A stretch of DNA of 55,884 nt. Source: an uncultured Clostridium sp. Its GTDB lineage: Bacteria > Bacillota > Clostridia > Lachnospirales > Lachnospiraceae. Each line of letters opens with the position of its first letter. The first letter of the stretch is position 1. The translations under genes were made by a program, and so were the position numbers. The DNA lies in the NCBI GenBank assembly GCA_946498245.1, contig CAMMNN010000022.1, positions 1 through 55,884 on the forward strand. Direction: 5' to 3'. Below the pieces are notes generated by a model, which saw only the letters and a list, made by a program, of their open reading frames with translations, did not search any database and was not told the origin of the DNA. Below are positions 1 to 9,300 of this stretch, piece by piece.

Positions 1-175
1 AACTTTGTCTGCTTTCTCATAATAAATGCACTCTCCTTTTCTTTTTGAATCTCTTCTGAAATTCCTAATTGCATTACGAGGTCATTATACTTCCAATAGG
101 GGAAATTATCGCAACCAGGCGAGGCGGAGAGGGGGCTTCATGCCTATAAAACAGTGCGTTCCTGCCCGGAGGGCT

Positions 176-217
176 TTTTTTCTATAGGAAATTCAGAGGA
201 ATTTCCTATAGAAAAAA
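176..217. repeat. Perfect 19-bp inverted repeat
   Basis: The left arm (176-194, TTTTTTCTATAGGAAATTC) and right arm (199-217) are exact reverse complements around a 4-base AGAG loop. With T-runs on either strand it would act as a bidirectional terminator. It touches the glnN-operon terminator at 212-271, so the two hairpins compete for the AAAAAA at 212-217. It could instead be one end of a small palindromic repeat family; that needs a genome comparison. Confidence 0.7.
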
Positions 218-271
218 CGGCGCTGCAGACCCAACTCAGTTTTGTTTCTGAGCTGCATCTGCAGCGCCGTT
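212..271 (-). terminator. Rho-independent terminator of the glnN/ABC importer operon
   Basis: A perfect 14-bp stem (216-229 with 258-271, GGCGCTGCAG core) encloses a second short stem CTCAG/CTGAG (235-239 with 248-252). Read on the minus strand it ends in a run of six T. It lies 35 bp beyond the ATPase stop codon, in the right orientation to end the four-gene operon. Confidence 0.85.
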
Positions 272-305
272 AGCAGTAATGATGTTTTCTTCGGTATTGG
301 CTATT

Positions 306-1058
306 TTAATCTTCTTCCAGCAGTTTAGCGACAAATTCGCTTCCTGGATTTTCTTTCACTCCTTTAGGGGTATCCAGTCTCAAAACCTTTCCTCCCTCCA
401 TAACCAAGACCCTGTCTCCCAAAAGAAGGGCTTCCCGAATGTCATGGGTGACAAAGAGGATCGTTACCTCCATGGTTTCGTGAAGGCGTTTTAATTCTTT
501 CTGAAGCCCCCTGCGGGTAATACTGTCCACAGCCCCAAAGGGCTCGTCCATCAACAGAATGGACGGATTGGCCGCCAGGGCGCGGGCGATTCCCACACGC
601 TGTTTCTGCCCGCCGGACAGTTCGGATGGGTACCGTTTTGCCATGGCAGGATCCAGTCCCACCAATTTCAGAAGATCTTCCACCTGCTTTTTTTCTTCCT
701 CTTTGCTCCAGCTTCGGGACAGTGAGGGGACATAAGCAATATTCTGGCCAACTGTCATATGGGGGAAGAGGCCTACGTTTTGAATGGCATAGCCGATTTT
801 CCGGCGAAGCTGAATCAAATCCGTTTTCCCGACATCCTCACCGGCTACCTCCACTTGTCCGGCTGTAGGCATTATAAGACCGTTGACCAGTCTCAGCATA
901 GTGGTTTTGCCGCAGCCGGAACTTCCGATAATGGTCATGCATTCCCCCCGTTTTACTTCCAGGGACAGATCTTTTAAAATCTCGTTTTGGCCAAAGGCCA
1001 CGGAAACGTGTTCAAATCTTACGGCTATATCAGCCGCCATTTCATTCTTCATTCCCAA
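306..1058 (-). CDS. Quaternary-amine/osmoprotectant ABC importer ATPase
   Basis: This is the ATP-hydrolysing subunit of an OpuB/OpuC/ProV-type importer for glycine betaine, choline or carnitine. Visible motifs are Walker A GSSGCGKT (residues 45-52), Q-loop IQNVGLFPHMTV, signature LSGGQKQR and Walker B ILLMDEPFGAVD with H-loop THD. At 250 residues it stops soon after the nucleotide-binding domain and lacks the C-terminal CBS pair that OpuCA-type ATPases (about 380-400 residues) use to sense ionic strength, so osmotic gating must lie elsewhere or be absent. It overlaps the binding-protein gene by 17 bp; ATG codons at 1058 or 1052 both fit. The exact substrate cannot be read from the sequence. 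Confidence 0.9.
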   Translation of the reverse strand: MGMKNEMAADIAVRFEHVSVAFGQNEILKDLSLEVKRGECMTIIGSSGCGKTTMLRLVNGLIMPTAGQVEVAGEDVGKTDLIQLRRKIGYAIQNVGLFPHMTVGQNIAYVPSLSRSWSKEEEKKQVEDLLKLVGLDPAMAKRYPSELSGGQKQRVGIARALAANPSILLMDEPFGAVDSITRRGLQKELKRLHETMEVTILFVTHDIREALLLGDRVLVMEGGKVLRLDTPKGVKENPGSEFVAKLLEED

Positions 1059-2037
1059 TCAATCCCTTTTCTGTCAGGAAATCCAGGGCGATTTGATGCT
1101 CATCCATTCCTTCTATTTCCAGTTTGTAATTTAACTGCGCCATCTCTGTATCCGTCAGGATTCCGTCCATTTTCATTAAAACTTCTTCCAGTCCCGGATA
1201 CTCGGCCAGAGTATCTTCCCGCACTACCGTAGAGCAGAAGTAGTTTGCCTGAAGGTGGAGATCGTCTTCCAGGGCCACTACATTTCCGCTGCCGAGCTGG
1301 GCGTCCGTAGTATTTCCGTTGGTCACGTCGATTTCGCCGCTGGCCATGGCCTGATATTTGAGTCCAATGTCTATGTCCATAACGTCCTTAAATTCCAGTC
1401 CGTAAGCGTCGCACAGCAGATTAAAGCCGTCTTCCCGCTCCAGATAATCAGGGTTTCCTCCAAAGACCAGATCCCCGGCTACCGCCGCCAGATCGGAGGT
1501 GGTTGTCAACTGATACTCTTCGGCAACATCACTGCGGACTGCCACGGCATAGGTGTTATTAAAGCCGTACATACCAATCCAGTCCATGCCGAATTTCTCC
1601 GGATATTCTTTTTTCAGAGTCTCCCAAATTTCCTCATCTGTGGCTTCGCCGGCAGTATAGCCCAGTACCATTACGTAGCCGCTGGAAGTGTATTCCGGAT
1701 AGAGATCAAACTCCCCGGCCACCATGGCCGGATGGATATTGGAGGTACCGCCTCCGATTCCCTGGGTTACATTGACCGTATAATCCGTGCCGTCTTCAAT
1801 GAGGATTTTCAGCATCTCACCCAGGATATACTGTTCCGTCATAGGCTTTGTAGCGATCTCAATGGGATCCTTTGAGGTCTGGGCCGCTGTTTCGGCCTGG
1901 GTTTCCGTCGTCTGTTCTTCTTTGGCAGCTTCTGTGGCCGCTGCAGAGCTTTCCTGTGCATTTTGGCCTTTGCAGGCTGTCAGGCTGGCTGCCAGAGCCA
2001 TTCCCAATACCATTAAAGCAATTTTTTTCTTTTTCAT
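1042..2037 (-). CDS. Osmoprotectant ABC importer substrate-binding lipoprotein
   Basis: This 331-residue protein has a lipoprotein signal peptide with lipobox LTAC (Cys22), an acidic Thr/Glu-rich linker (about 26-55) and an OpuAC/ProX-type binding domain (motifs TKPMTEQYILGEM, QGIGGGTSNIHPAMVAGEFD, YPEYTSSG). It would be anchored outside the membrane and deliver quaternary amines to the permease encoded upstream. Its ATG overlaps the permease stop (ATGA), a sign of translational coupling. Unlike many Firmicute OpuC systems the binding domain is not fused to the permease. Confidence 0.9.
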   Translation of the reverse strand: MKKKKIALMVLGMALAASLTACKGQNAQESSAAATEAAKEEQTTETQAETAAQTSKDPIEIATKPMTEQYILGEMLKILIEDGTDYTVNVTQGIGGGTSNIHPAMVAGEFDLYPEYTSSGYVMVLGYTAGEATDEEIWETLKKEYPEKFGMDWIGMYGFNNTYAVAVRSDVAEEYQLTTTSDLAAVAGDLVFGGNPDYLEREDGFNLLCDAYGLEFKDVMDIDIGLKYQAMASGEIDVTNGNTTDAQLGSGNVVALEDDLHLQANYFCSTVVREDTLAEYPGLEEVLMKMDGILTDTEMAQLNYKLEIEGMDEHQIALDFLTEKGLIGNEE

Positions 2038-2690
2038 TTTCCGTTGATTCTCCGTTTCTTTTTATAAGTTCTCTCTGCCAGTCCCAGCAGCAAATCCGCT
2101 GTCAGGGCCAAAAGGGCAATTAATAAGCTTCCGGCAAAGGTCATAGCCGGATCGTAAATGCTGATTCCACGGTAAATGGCCTTTCCCAGTCCGCTGGCTC
2201 CGATATAAGAAGCCAGGCCGCACATGGAAACCGCCATTACCGTCATGCTGCGAAGCCCAGTGAGAATGACCGGAAGGGCCAGGGGCAGCCGGACTCTTCT
2301 CAGGGTCTGGAACCGGGTGCTCCCCATAGCTTTTGCGGCTTCCAGCACATCAGTATCTACTGTCACCAAACCGGTATAAGTATTTCTCACCATTGGCATC
2401 AGGGCGTAAATGGAAATCGCCGTGACAGCATTGCGGTCCCCGATTCCCAAAAGGGGAATCAGGATTCCCAGAAGGGAAATAGAAGGAATGGTATAAAACA
2501 CATTACAGATTCCAATGACTGCGGGAGCCGCTTTGGGGTGTTCCGATAAAAATATACCGATTAAAAGTCCCAGGCTGCCGGCAATGGCCACCGCCATGGC
2601 CGACAACCGTACATGGGACGCCAGAAGCTCCAGAAACCAGGGGCCTCTGTCTATATAGAGCTGAATTACTTCTTTTATAAATTCTGTCAT
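2034..2690 (-). CDS. Osmoprotectant ABC importer permease
   Basis: This is a 218-residue membrane subunit of the BPD_transp_1 family with about five to six hydrophobic segments and the EAA loop near EAAKAMGSTRFQTLRRVRLPLALP, which contacts the ATPase. I place the start at ATG 2690 (MTEFIKEV), 7 bp after the glnN stop codon, instead of the longer upstream reading that overlaps glnN. There is a single permease gene in this operon, so the transporter is expected to use a homodimer. Co-transcription with glutamine synthetase links nitrogen assimilation and compatible-solute uptake; that link is inference from gene order. Confidence 0.88.
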   Translation of the reverse strand: MTEFIKEVIQLYIDRGPWFLELLASHVRLSAMAVAIAGSLGLLIGIFLSEHPKAAPAVIGICNVFYTIPSISLLGILIPLLGIGDRNAVTAISIYALMPMVRNTYTGLVTVDTDVLEAAKAMGSTRFQTLRRVRLPLALPVILTGLRSMTVMAVSMCGLASYIGASGLGKAIYRGISIYDPAMTFAGSLLIALLALTADLLLGLAERTYKKKRRINGK

Positions 2691-2697
2691 TGTTTCC

Positions 2698-4815
2698 CTA
2701 CACTTCAAAAATCAAATCGCCATAGCTGGGGAAAGGCCATAATTCCTTATCCACAACCATTTCCAGTTTATCCGCCGGATCTCTCAGCCGGTCCATAGCC
2801 GGCACTACGTCCGAATAATACGCCTTTGCCTGGGCCTTGCCTGCCTCCATAGCTGCGCAGCGATCCGTGCTCTCTGCAAGGTCAGCCAGAGCCTTTTTCA
2901 TTTCCGCTAAAAGCCGGGAAGTTTCCATTAAAAGCTCCGTCTGAGCGCTGACGTCAGCCTCCGGACACGCTTCTCGCACGGCCTTTATAGACTGGGCCAG
3001 TCTGGTGGCGTACCGGACAGCTACCGGGATAATCTGTTTTCCTGCCATGTCCAGCATGGTACGCGCTTCGATATTCATTGTTTTCGCATAGGCTTCGTAT
3101 TCGATTTCCGCGCGGGATTCCAGCTCCGCGCGGGTAAAGACACGGAACTCTTCAAAAAGCTTCACTGCTTTATCCGTTACCAGAGCTTCTACTGCATCTA
3201 CAGTACATTTAATATTGGGAAGGCCCCGGCGCTCCGCTTCCTCAACCCAGGCTTCGGAATAGCCGTTTCCGTTAAAAATGATCCGGCGGTGCTCTGAAAA
3301 CAGCTTTTTAATCATATCATGGACAGCCATTTCAAAGTCTTCTGCTTTTTCCAGTTGGTCAGCCGCCTCTTTAAAAGCTTCCGCCACAATGGTGTTTAAC
3401 ACAATGTTGGGCGAAGCCACGGAATCGGAAGAGCCCAGCATACGGAACTCAAATTTATTGCCGGTAAAGGCAAAGGGGGACGTCCGGTTGCGGTCCGTAG
3501 CATCTTTGTACAGATCCGGCAGGGTTTTGATTCCTGTCTTTAAAGTTCCGCCGCTCTTGGAATGGGTGGCTTCTCCTGTGCTGCAGAGCTGGTCAATTAC
3601 GTCTTCCAACTGCTCTCCTAAAAATACTGACAAAATCGCCGGCGGAGCTTCCTGCGCTCCCAGACGGTGATCGTTGCCGGGATTAGCGGCGGACTCACGC
3701 AGGAGATCGGCATGGGTATCCACAGCTTTGAGAATACAGGCCAGAACCAGAAGGAACTGGACATTCTCATGAGGTGTGTCTCCAGGATTTAAGAGATTGA
3801 TGCCGTCATCGGAAATCAGGGACCAGTTGTCGTGCTTTCCGGAACCGTTTACCCCCTTGAAGGGCTTTTCATGGAGAAGGCAGGTCAGGCCATGGCGCTC
3901 CGCCACTTTTTTCAGAGTCTCCATAGTCATTTGGTTGTGGTCCACGGCCACATTAGCCTCTGAATAAATAGGCGCCAGTTCGTGCTGGGCCGGAGCCACT
4001 TCATTATGCTGGGTTTTTGCGGAAACCCCCAGCTTCCACAGCTCAATGTTCAGCTCATGCATGAAGGATCCGATTCTCTCCCGGATGGTTCCGAAATAGT
4101 GATCGTCCATTTCCTGGCCTTTGGGGGGCATTGCCCCAAAAAGAGTCCGACCGGCATAAATCAAATCCTTTCTCTGGAGATACTTTTCCCGATCCACTAA
4201 AAAGTATTCCTGCTCCGGCCCTACAGAGGGGGCCACCCTTTTCGCTGTGGTATTGCCGAAAAGCCGCAGGATCCGCAGCGCCTGTTCATCAACTGCCTGC
4301 ATAGAACGCAGCAAGGGCGTCTTTTTGTCCAAAGCTTCCCCTTTGTAAGAGCAGAAAGCCGTAGGAATACAAAGGGTCACGCCAATGGCATCTTCCTTTA
4401 AAAACGCCGGGGAGGTGCAGTCCCACATGGTATAGCCCCGCGCCTCAAAGGTGGCTCTCAATCCCCCGGAAGGAAAAGACGACGCATCCGGCTCTCCCTT
4501 TATCAGCTCTTTTCCGGAAAACTCCATAATGGCCCTGCCGTTGGAATCCGGGGCTGAAATAAAGGAATCGTGTTTCTCCGCCGTAATTCCCGTCAGAGGC
4601 TGGAACCAATGGGTATAGTGAGTGGCGCCTCTTTCAATGGCCCAGTCTTTCATGGCGTGGGCCACAACGTCTGCAATGCTGGAATCCAGCTCCGCTCCAT
4701 CCTCAATAGTCTTTTTCAATTTTTTATATACGTTTTTGGGAAGGTGTTCCCGCATTACGGCATCATTAAACACATTTTTCCCAAAAATCTCTGATACGTT
4801 TACCAAATCATTCAT
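2698..4815 (-). CDS. glnN: Type III glutamine synthetase
   Basis: It makes glutamine from glutamate, ammonium and ATP in the cytosol. The 705-residue length is that of GSIII (about 700-730), not GSI (about 450). Family signatures visible in order include the [11 protein letters not shown] segment, [35 protein letters not shown] and [17 protein letters not shown], which hold the ammonium, glutamate and metal-binding residues. Start ATG 4815 is preceded by AGGAGGATAATGCCGG. It is first in an operon with the osmoprotectant importer. A terminator-like hairpin and a palindrome in its leader (4936-5028) suggest transcriptional control. It has no adenylylation loop of the GSI type. Confidence 0.96.
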   Translation of the reverse strand: MNDLVNVSEIFGKNVFNDAVMREHLPKNVYKKLKKTIEDGAELDSSIADVVAHAMKDWAIERGATHYTHWFQPLTGITAEKHDSFISAPDSNGRAIMEFSGKELIKGEPDASSFPSGGLRATFEARGYTMWDCTSPAFLKEDAIGVTLCIPTAFCSYKGEALDKKTPLLRSMQAVDEQALRILRLFGNTTAKRVAPSVGPEQEYFLVDREKYLQRKDLIYAGRTLFGAMPPKGQEMDDHYFGTIRERIGSFMHELNIELWKLGVSAKTQHNEVAPAQHELAPIYSEANVAVDHNQMTMETLKKVAERHGLTCLLHEKPFKGVNGSGKHDNWSLISDDGINLLNPGDTPHENVQFLLVLACILKAVDTHADLLRESAANPGNDHRLGAQEAPPAILSVFLGEQLEDVIDQLCSTGEATHSKSGGTLKTGIKTLPDLYKDATDRNRTSPFAFTGNKFEFRMLGSSDSVASPNIVLNTIVAEAFKEAADQLEKAEDFEMAVHDMIKKLFSEHRRIIFNGNGYSEAWVEEAERRGLPNIKCTVDAVEALVTDKAVKLFEEFRVFTRAELESRAEIEYEAYAKTMNIEARTMLDMAGKQIIPVAVRYATRLAQSIKAVREACPEADVSAQTELLMETSRLLAEMKKALADLAESTDRCAAMEAGKAQAKAYYSDVVPAMDRLRDPADKLEMVVDKELWPFPSYGDLIFEV

Positions 4816-4935
4816 CCGGCATTATCCTCCTGGCCTTTGAACTTGTCAGTTAAAATCTGGTATACATTGTAATGTCTCTTTTCCAAAAAGTAAAGCAAAA
4901 TCGGCGAATCCCCTGAGATTTCCTGTATCCGCGCA

Positions 4936-4985
4936 GAAAAACCCCTGCCGGATCCGGGAGAGTGCAAGCGGAATCCTTCAGGGGT
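4936..4985 (-). promoter_or_regulatory. Attenuator-like hairpin in the glnN leader
   Basis: On the minus strand ACCCCTG (4985-4979) pairs with CAGGGGT (4947-4941), with an inner GGATTCCG/CGGATCC stem, followed directly by TTTT. This has the form of an intrinsic terminator about 120 bp upstream of the glnN start codon. Clostridial nitrogen genes are often controlled by leader antitermination (ANTAR proteins), so an attenuator is plausible, but I cannot identify the paired antiterminator with confidence. Confidence 0.55.
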
Positions 4986-5012
4986 CTCTCTTGTGATGTA
5001 ATGCAATGCAAT

Positions 5013-5028
5013 TAGGTTTTATAACCTA
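5013..5028. promoter_or_regulatory. Palindrome upstream of glnN, possible operator
   Basis: TAGGTT-TTAT-AACCTA is a perfect 6-bp dyad with a 4-base centre, extended by near-symmetric AT flanks. It lies about 200 bp upstream of glnN, next to AT-rich sequence that could hold the promoter. No regulator is identified. Confidence 0.4.
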
Positions 5029-5071
5029 TTTTATGTTAAAATCCATTGAATTTAACACCTGTTTTTAAAAT

Positions 5072-6583
5072 TTAATCGTCATAATCCTCTGTAGCTTCAT
5101 AAGTATTTTTATCAATCGTATAGTCTACGCCGTCAATTTCAACGGTACCGCTCTTCTTTACAGTGCCGCTGCGGTTTACTACTACCTGGGTACCGGCAGT
5201 AATCACCACGGTCTTTCCGTCATCGTCATAGATGTCGTCCTCTACCTCATACAGCATATAGGTAGAGCCGTCCTCTGCTTCTACACGTTTTCCTTCGGAA
5301 TCATAGATAGCGCCGCTGACCATGGTGTTGACGTATGCCTGACCGTTATCCTTAAAGTAGTAAACAACGTCTTCGCCTTCGTCGTCGTAGGTGGTTCTGC
5401 CGGTTTCCATTGCGCCTTCGGCGGAACCGTCTTCATTGCTGAAATAGTAAATGCCTCCGTCCGCCAGCTTGCTTCCGCCGGAACGGTATGCCTCTCCGCC
5501 CGTCAACTGCAGTACGCCAGTCAGCATATGGCCGTCTCCGTCAAAGAGATAGGTCTTATTTTTAATAACCTTAGCGGCTACATTTTCGTATTCATAGCCT
5601 TCGTATAAATCTGTAGCGGTGACTCCCAAAGCTTCTTTGGAGCTGGCGTCCTTTGCTTCATCATTATATGCTTCGCCCTTGGTGCTCAGATAGAACCAGT
5701 ACTCATCGCCTTCTTCGTCCTCATCTTCCGGATCATAGGTATAAATCCAGCCGGTTCTTCTGTATCCGGTATCTTCCGTATAGAAAGCCGCTGCATCCGT
5801 GGCAATGGCCGCAGTGCTGGCGGAAATGCCGGGAGTCCCCGTTACCCAGGTATCGTCCATGGCTCCGGTTTCATCAAAGGTGTAGTAAAATCCGTCAATG
5901 TATTTGGTTTGATCTTTAATGGCGCGTCCATTGGAATCAAAGTAATACCATGCTTCCGCGTCGTCAGGCTCATCGCCGTAATCCTCGTCCTCAGGACGTT
6001 CCAGATATTCCCATCCTATGGAAGCCCAGCCTTCGTTTTCTCCGTTAAAGTAATAGGTCTTTTCTGCTCCGCTGGAAAGCTCAATGTCCTGCCAGCCGCT
6101 GAGCATATGGCCGTCTTCGTCAAAAGCAAAGATGCCTTTCAGGCTTCCGTCTGTTCCATAGGGAATATTGGTATACACCTTTGCCGTGCCGTCACCTCTC
6201 TTCGCCTTCCCCGTTGAATCAAAGAAGTACCACAATGTAGTAACGTCATCCTGTTCGGAGCACTCATAATCCCCATCATTGTCAATGGACACCCATGTAT
6301 TCACTACTTTTGCGCCAGTGGAATCTACATAATAAATATCGTCATTAGAACCGGACACAATAATCTGATCTCTCGCCATGTATCCGTCGCTGTCCAAATA
6401 GTACCAGTTGGATCCGCTTTTCTTCCACTCGTCTGTTACCGGATCTCCATCACTGTCCAGGTAAACCCAATCTTCACCCTGCTGTTCCCAATGAGCTGTT
6501 CCTGCAAATGCCATGCCGCTGGCTCCAATGCACATCAGCGCCGACGTTGACAGGAGAGCAATTAATTTTCCTTTCTTTGTCAT
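5072..6583 (-). CDS. Secreted wall-binding-repeat protein (copy 1)
   Basis: The protein has an N-terminal signal peptide (about residues 1-28, cleavage after AFA) and is then built almost wholly of aromatic/glycine repeats of the choline-binding/CW type (WVYLDSDGDPVTDEW, WYYLDSDGYM, WYYFDSNGRA, YYFNGEN). Such repeats bind wall teichoic-acid choline or related ligands and hold proteins on the cell surface. No enzymatic domain is visible. The acidic protein ends with a conserved SGTVEIDGVDYTIDKNTYEATE module shared with its neighbour. I chose ATG 6583, nine bases after GGAGA; a GTG two codons upstream is possible. It is a tandem paralogue of the next gene, so the pair arose by duplication. Function unknown. 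Confidence 0.85.
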   Translation of the reverse strand: MTKKGKLIALLSTSALMCIGASGMAFAGTAHWEQQGEDWVYLDSDGDPVTDEWKKSGSNWYYLDSDGYMARDQIIVSGSNDDIYYVDSTGAKVVNTWVSIDNDGDYECSEQDDVTTLWYFFDSTGKAKRGDGTAKVYTNIPYGTDGSLKGIFAFDEDGHMLSGWQDIELSSGAEKTYYFNGENEGWASIGWEYLERPEDEDYGDEPDDAEAWYYFDSNGRAIKDQTKYIDGFYYTFDETGAMDDTWVTGTPGISASTAAIATDAAAFYTEDTGYRRTGWIYTYDPEDEDEEGDEYWFYLSTKGEAYNDEAKDASSKEALGVTATDLYEGYEYENVAAKVIKNKTYLFDGDGHMLTGVLQLTGGEAYRSGGSKLADGGIYYFSNEDGSAEGAMETGRTTYDDEGEDVVYYFKDNGQAYVNTMVSGAIYDSEGKRVEAEDGSTYMLYEVEDDIYDDDGKTVVITAGTQVVVNRSGTVKKSGTVEIDGVDYTIDKNTYEATEDYDD

Positions 6584-6729
6584 AAACACATATCTCCTTT
6601 TCCTTCTAAAATTTGAAATTCCTTGCTGCTTACAAGAAATAGTTTAATTGGAAATTGTGTTTAAACCGTGGGCCTTTTGTGAAAAAATGATGAGGATTCT
6701 GTGAACTCCTTACTTATTTCTTAATATTC

Positions 6730-8238
6730 TTACGATTCCTTTTCAGTTGCCTCGTAAGTATTCCGGTCAATGGTATATTTTACGCCGTCAATGTCTACGG
6801 TTCCGCTCTTCTTTACTGTTCCGCTGCGGTTAATGATTACCTGAGTGCCAGCCGGAATAACTACCGTATTGCTGTCTTCCTTTGTAATATCATGGCTGGT
6901 AACGTACAGCATATAATTGCTTCCGTCGTCAGCTTCCGCCCGCCGTCCGGTTTCATCATAAATGGCTCCTCCTACCAGGGCATTGGTGTACGCCTGACCG
7001 GATTTCTTAAAGTAGTAAACTACGCTTTCGCCTTCATCATCATAGGTGCTTCTTCCGGTTTCCATTGCCCCTTCTGAAGAACCGTCGCTGCCGTTGAAAT
7101 AGTAAATGCCTCCGTCCGCCAGCTTGCTTCCGCCGGAACGGTAAGCTTCGCCGTTTTCAAGCTGCAGGATACCCGTCAGCATACGGCCTGTTCCGTCAAA
7201 GAGGTAGGTTTTGTTCTTAACAACCTTGGCGGCTACATTCTCATAAGTCTCCCCGGTGTAGAGATCCGTTGCCGTCACGCCCAAAGCATTCTTTTCTCTG
7301 GCATCCTTAGCCTCGTGATTGAAGGCTTCGCCCTTGGTGCTCAGGTAATACCAGTACTGGTCGCCTTCGTGATCCTTATCGTCCGGGGCATAGGTATAAA
7401 TCCAGCCGTTTCTTCTGTAGCCAATGTCTTCCGTATAGAAGGCCGCTGCATCGGTGGCAATAGCCGCAGTACCGGCGGAGATGCCGGGAGTGCCCGTTAC
7501 CCAGGTGTCGTCCATGGCTCCCGTTTCATCAAAGGTGTAATAAAATCCATTGATGTATTTCGTCTGATCCTTTACGGCCCGCCCGTTGGTGTCAAAGTAA
7601 TACCATGCCTCGCTGCTTTCCGGTTCATCGCCGTAATCGTCGCCGTCGGGCCTTTCCAGGTACTGCCAGCCCGTAGCCGCCCAGCCTTCGTCTTCTCCAT
7701 TAAAATAGTAGGTTTTCATCGATCCGCTGGATAACTCCACATCCTGCCAGCCGCTGACCATATGGCCGTCTTCGTCAAAAAGGAAGGTTCCTTTATTCTC
7801 CATATTGGCTCCATAGGGAATGTTGGTAAAAATCTTTCTTCCGTCGCTTCCCTTTTTGGCTTTTCCATCAGAACCGAAAAAGTACCATACAGAGGATGCA
7901 TCTTCCTGATCTGAGCATTCGTAGTCCCCGCTGTTGTCCATAGATACCCAGCGGTTGCTGGACTTGGCTCCGTCGCCATTTACATAATAAATGTCGTCAT
8001 TGGATCCGGATATGACAATCTGATCCTTTACCATGTAGCCGTCGCTGTCTAAATAGAACCAGTAGTCGCCGGATTTTTTCCAGGTATCTGTCACCCGATC
8101 TCCGTCTTTGTCCAGATATACCCAGTCCTCACCCTGCTGTTCCCAATGAGCTGTAGCTGCAAATGCTGTGCCTGCCGCCCCTGCTGTCATCAAAGCAGCG
8201 GCTGTAAAAATCATAGCGGATTTATTTCTTCCTTTCAT
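6730..8238 (-). CDS. Secreted wall-binding-repeat protein (copy 2)
   Basis: This is a paralogue of the preceding gene along its whole length, with signal peptide, first mature residues ATAHWEQQGEDWVYLD, the block MDDTWVTGTPGISA and the C-terminal SGTVDIDGVKYTIDRNTYEATE. Start ATG 8238 is preceded by GGAGATATTTT. Repeats of the form WYYFDTNGRA and YYFNGSDGSSEG indicate a beta-solenoid wall-binding surface protein. The two genes have similar but not identical leaders (TTCTTGTAAGC versus CTCTTGTAGAGC followed by GGAGATAT), so each probably has its own promoter. No catalytic domain is seen. It may be a surface adhesin or wall scaffold; this is inference. Confidence 0.85.
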   Translation of the reverse strand: MKGRNKSAMIFTAAALMTAGAAGTAFAATAHWEQQGEDWVYLDKDGDRVTDTWKKSGDYWFYLDSDGYMVKDQIVISGSNDDIYYVNGDGAKSSNRWVSMDNSGDYECSDQEDASSVWYFFGSDGKAKKGSDGRKIFTNIPYGANMENKGTFLFDEDGHMVSGWQDVELSSGSMKTYYFNGEDEGWAATGWQYLERPDGDDYGDEPESSEAWYYFDTNGRAVKDQTKYINGFYYTFDETGAMDDTWVTGTPGISAGTAAIATDAAAFYTEDIGYRRNGWIYTYAPDDKDHEGDQYWYYLSTKGEAFNHEAKDAREKNALGVTATDLYTGETYENVAAKVVKNKTYLFDGTGRMLTGILQLENGEAYRSGGSKLADGGIYYFNGSDGSSEGAMETGRSTYDDEGESVVYYFKKSGQAYTNALVGGAIYDETGRRAEADDGSNYMLYVTSHDITKEDSNTVVIPAGTQVIINRSGTVKKSGTVDIDGVKYTIDRNTYEATEKES

Positions 8239-8455
8239 AAAATATCTCCTTTCCCTTTTCAAAACATAGATTTTTTTGCTCTACAAGAGATATTCTATGA
8301 AAGAATTGTAAATAACGTGTGAACTTTTTACTTCAATTTCCTATATTTTCTGACAACTTCCTTACGACTTTCTATAGACCTATTTAAGTTTGTAATGAAT
8401 ATGTAATTTCTCCGTAATGAATTACGAATCCCGCGTTAAAATGAAATTTTTCTTT

Positions 8456-9187
8456 CTATAAAAGGGGCATAATAAATCCGTTCCACAGCCAGGACACCGG
8501 CATCGCCAAAATCATAGAAGGAAGCATATTGGCCACAGGAAAATTTTTAATTCCGGCTATCCGCAGCCCCGTAGCCAAAGTCAGTAGGCCGCCGCAGGCG
8601 GAAAAATCTCCCAGCATAGCGTCATTGGTCAACGGCATAATTAAAGAGGCGCCTAAAAAGCAGAGTATCATAACTGCAAACTGCGGCACTGCAATGGTAC
8701 AAACCAACGGGCCTAAGTTGGCCGCAAAAATCAGGGACGTGAAGAGATCCAGTACGCTTTTGGCAAACAGAATGCTGTGTTCTCCCGTCATTCCAGACTG
8801 CATGGAGCCGAAAATTCCCGTTCCGCTGGCGCAGAATAAAACCAAAATGCTGATAAAAGATTCCATAAATTCTTCCTGGTTTCCCCTTCCGCTGTTTCCG
8901 GAAGCCAGAAGGCGGGCCATGGGCTTCTGCGCACTGCGGACAGCGCCCTGAATCTTCTCATCCAGATTGATCAGCTCCCCTACTACCAGTCCTAAAATGG
9001 CGGAGAGCACAACGGGAGTCAGGCTGTCCATCTTATTTATGCAGGAAATTCCGATAGTCATGGCGCACGCGCCAAAAACCAGTGTTAAAGAGGTCCTCAT
9101 TTTCAGGGAGATTCTCTCTCCTAAAATACTCCCTGCGGCTCCTCCCGCCACTACAGCCAAACAATTCACAATAATACCTACAGGCAT
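8456..9187 (-). CDS. DUF554 family integral membrane protein
   Basis: The 243-residue protein is largely hydrophobic, with about seven predicted membrane segments and the glycine-rich N-terminus MPVGIIVNCLAVVAGGAAGSILGERI typical of the DUF554/YdfK family of putative membrane transporters. A soluble loop lies near residues 85-110. No substrate is established for the family. It stands alone, separated from fba by a terminator. Confidence 0.85.
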   Translation of the reverse strand: MPVGIIVNCLAVVAGGAAGSILGERISLKMRTSLTLVFGACAMTIGISCINKMDSLTPVVLSAILGLVVGELINLDEKIQGAVRSAQKPMARLLASGNSGRGNQEEFMESFISILVLFCASGTGIFGSMQSGMTGEHSILFAKSVLDLFTSLIFAANLGPLVCTIAVPQFAVMILCFLGASLIMPLTNDAMLGDFSACGGLLTLATGLRIAGIKNFPVANMLPSMILAMPVSWLWNGFIMPLL

Positions 9188-9210
9188 CTTTTTTCTCCTT
9201 TCTACTACTT

Positions 9211-9256
9211 AAAAAAAGACTGCCGCCCCAGTTTACTGGAATGCGGCAGTCTTTTC
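9211..9256 (-). terminator. Rho-independent terminator after fba
   Basis: A 12-bp stem, AAAGACTGCCGC with its complement (9215-9226 and 9243-9254), has a 16-base loop and on the minus strand is followed by a T-run. It lies between the fba stop and the DUF554 start and ends the fba transcript. Confidence 0.9.
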
Positions 9257-9300
9257 ATTTACTGAAAATTGCTTTCCAAAATCTTTTACCTTCTTGCCAA

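Larger units (their letters stand above)
1..305. other. Intergenic region at left edge
   Basis: I see no gene in this stretch. It holds a perfect 19-bp inverted repeat at 176-217 and a long terminator hairpin at 212-271, both described separately. Positions 1-170 are AT-rich and show no clear promoter or reading frame. Confidence 0.6.

Noticed and set aside
4880..4990. Glycine riboswitch-like fragments in the glnN leader
   Set aside because: Short pieces such as GAGAGACC and GAAATCTCAGG resemble the motif, but the conserved core and pairing order are missing.
4812..5006. 64-codon frame just upstream of glnN
   Set aside because: It runs through the attenuator hairpin, lacks a ribosome site and shows no family pattern; a leader is the simpler reading.
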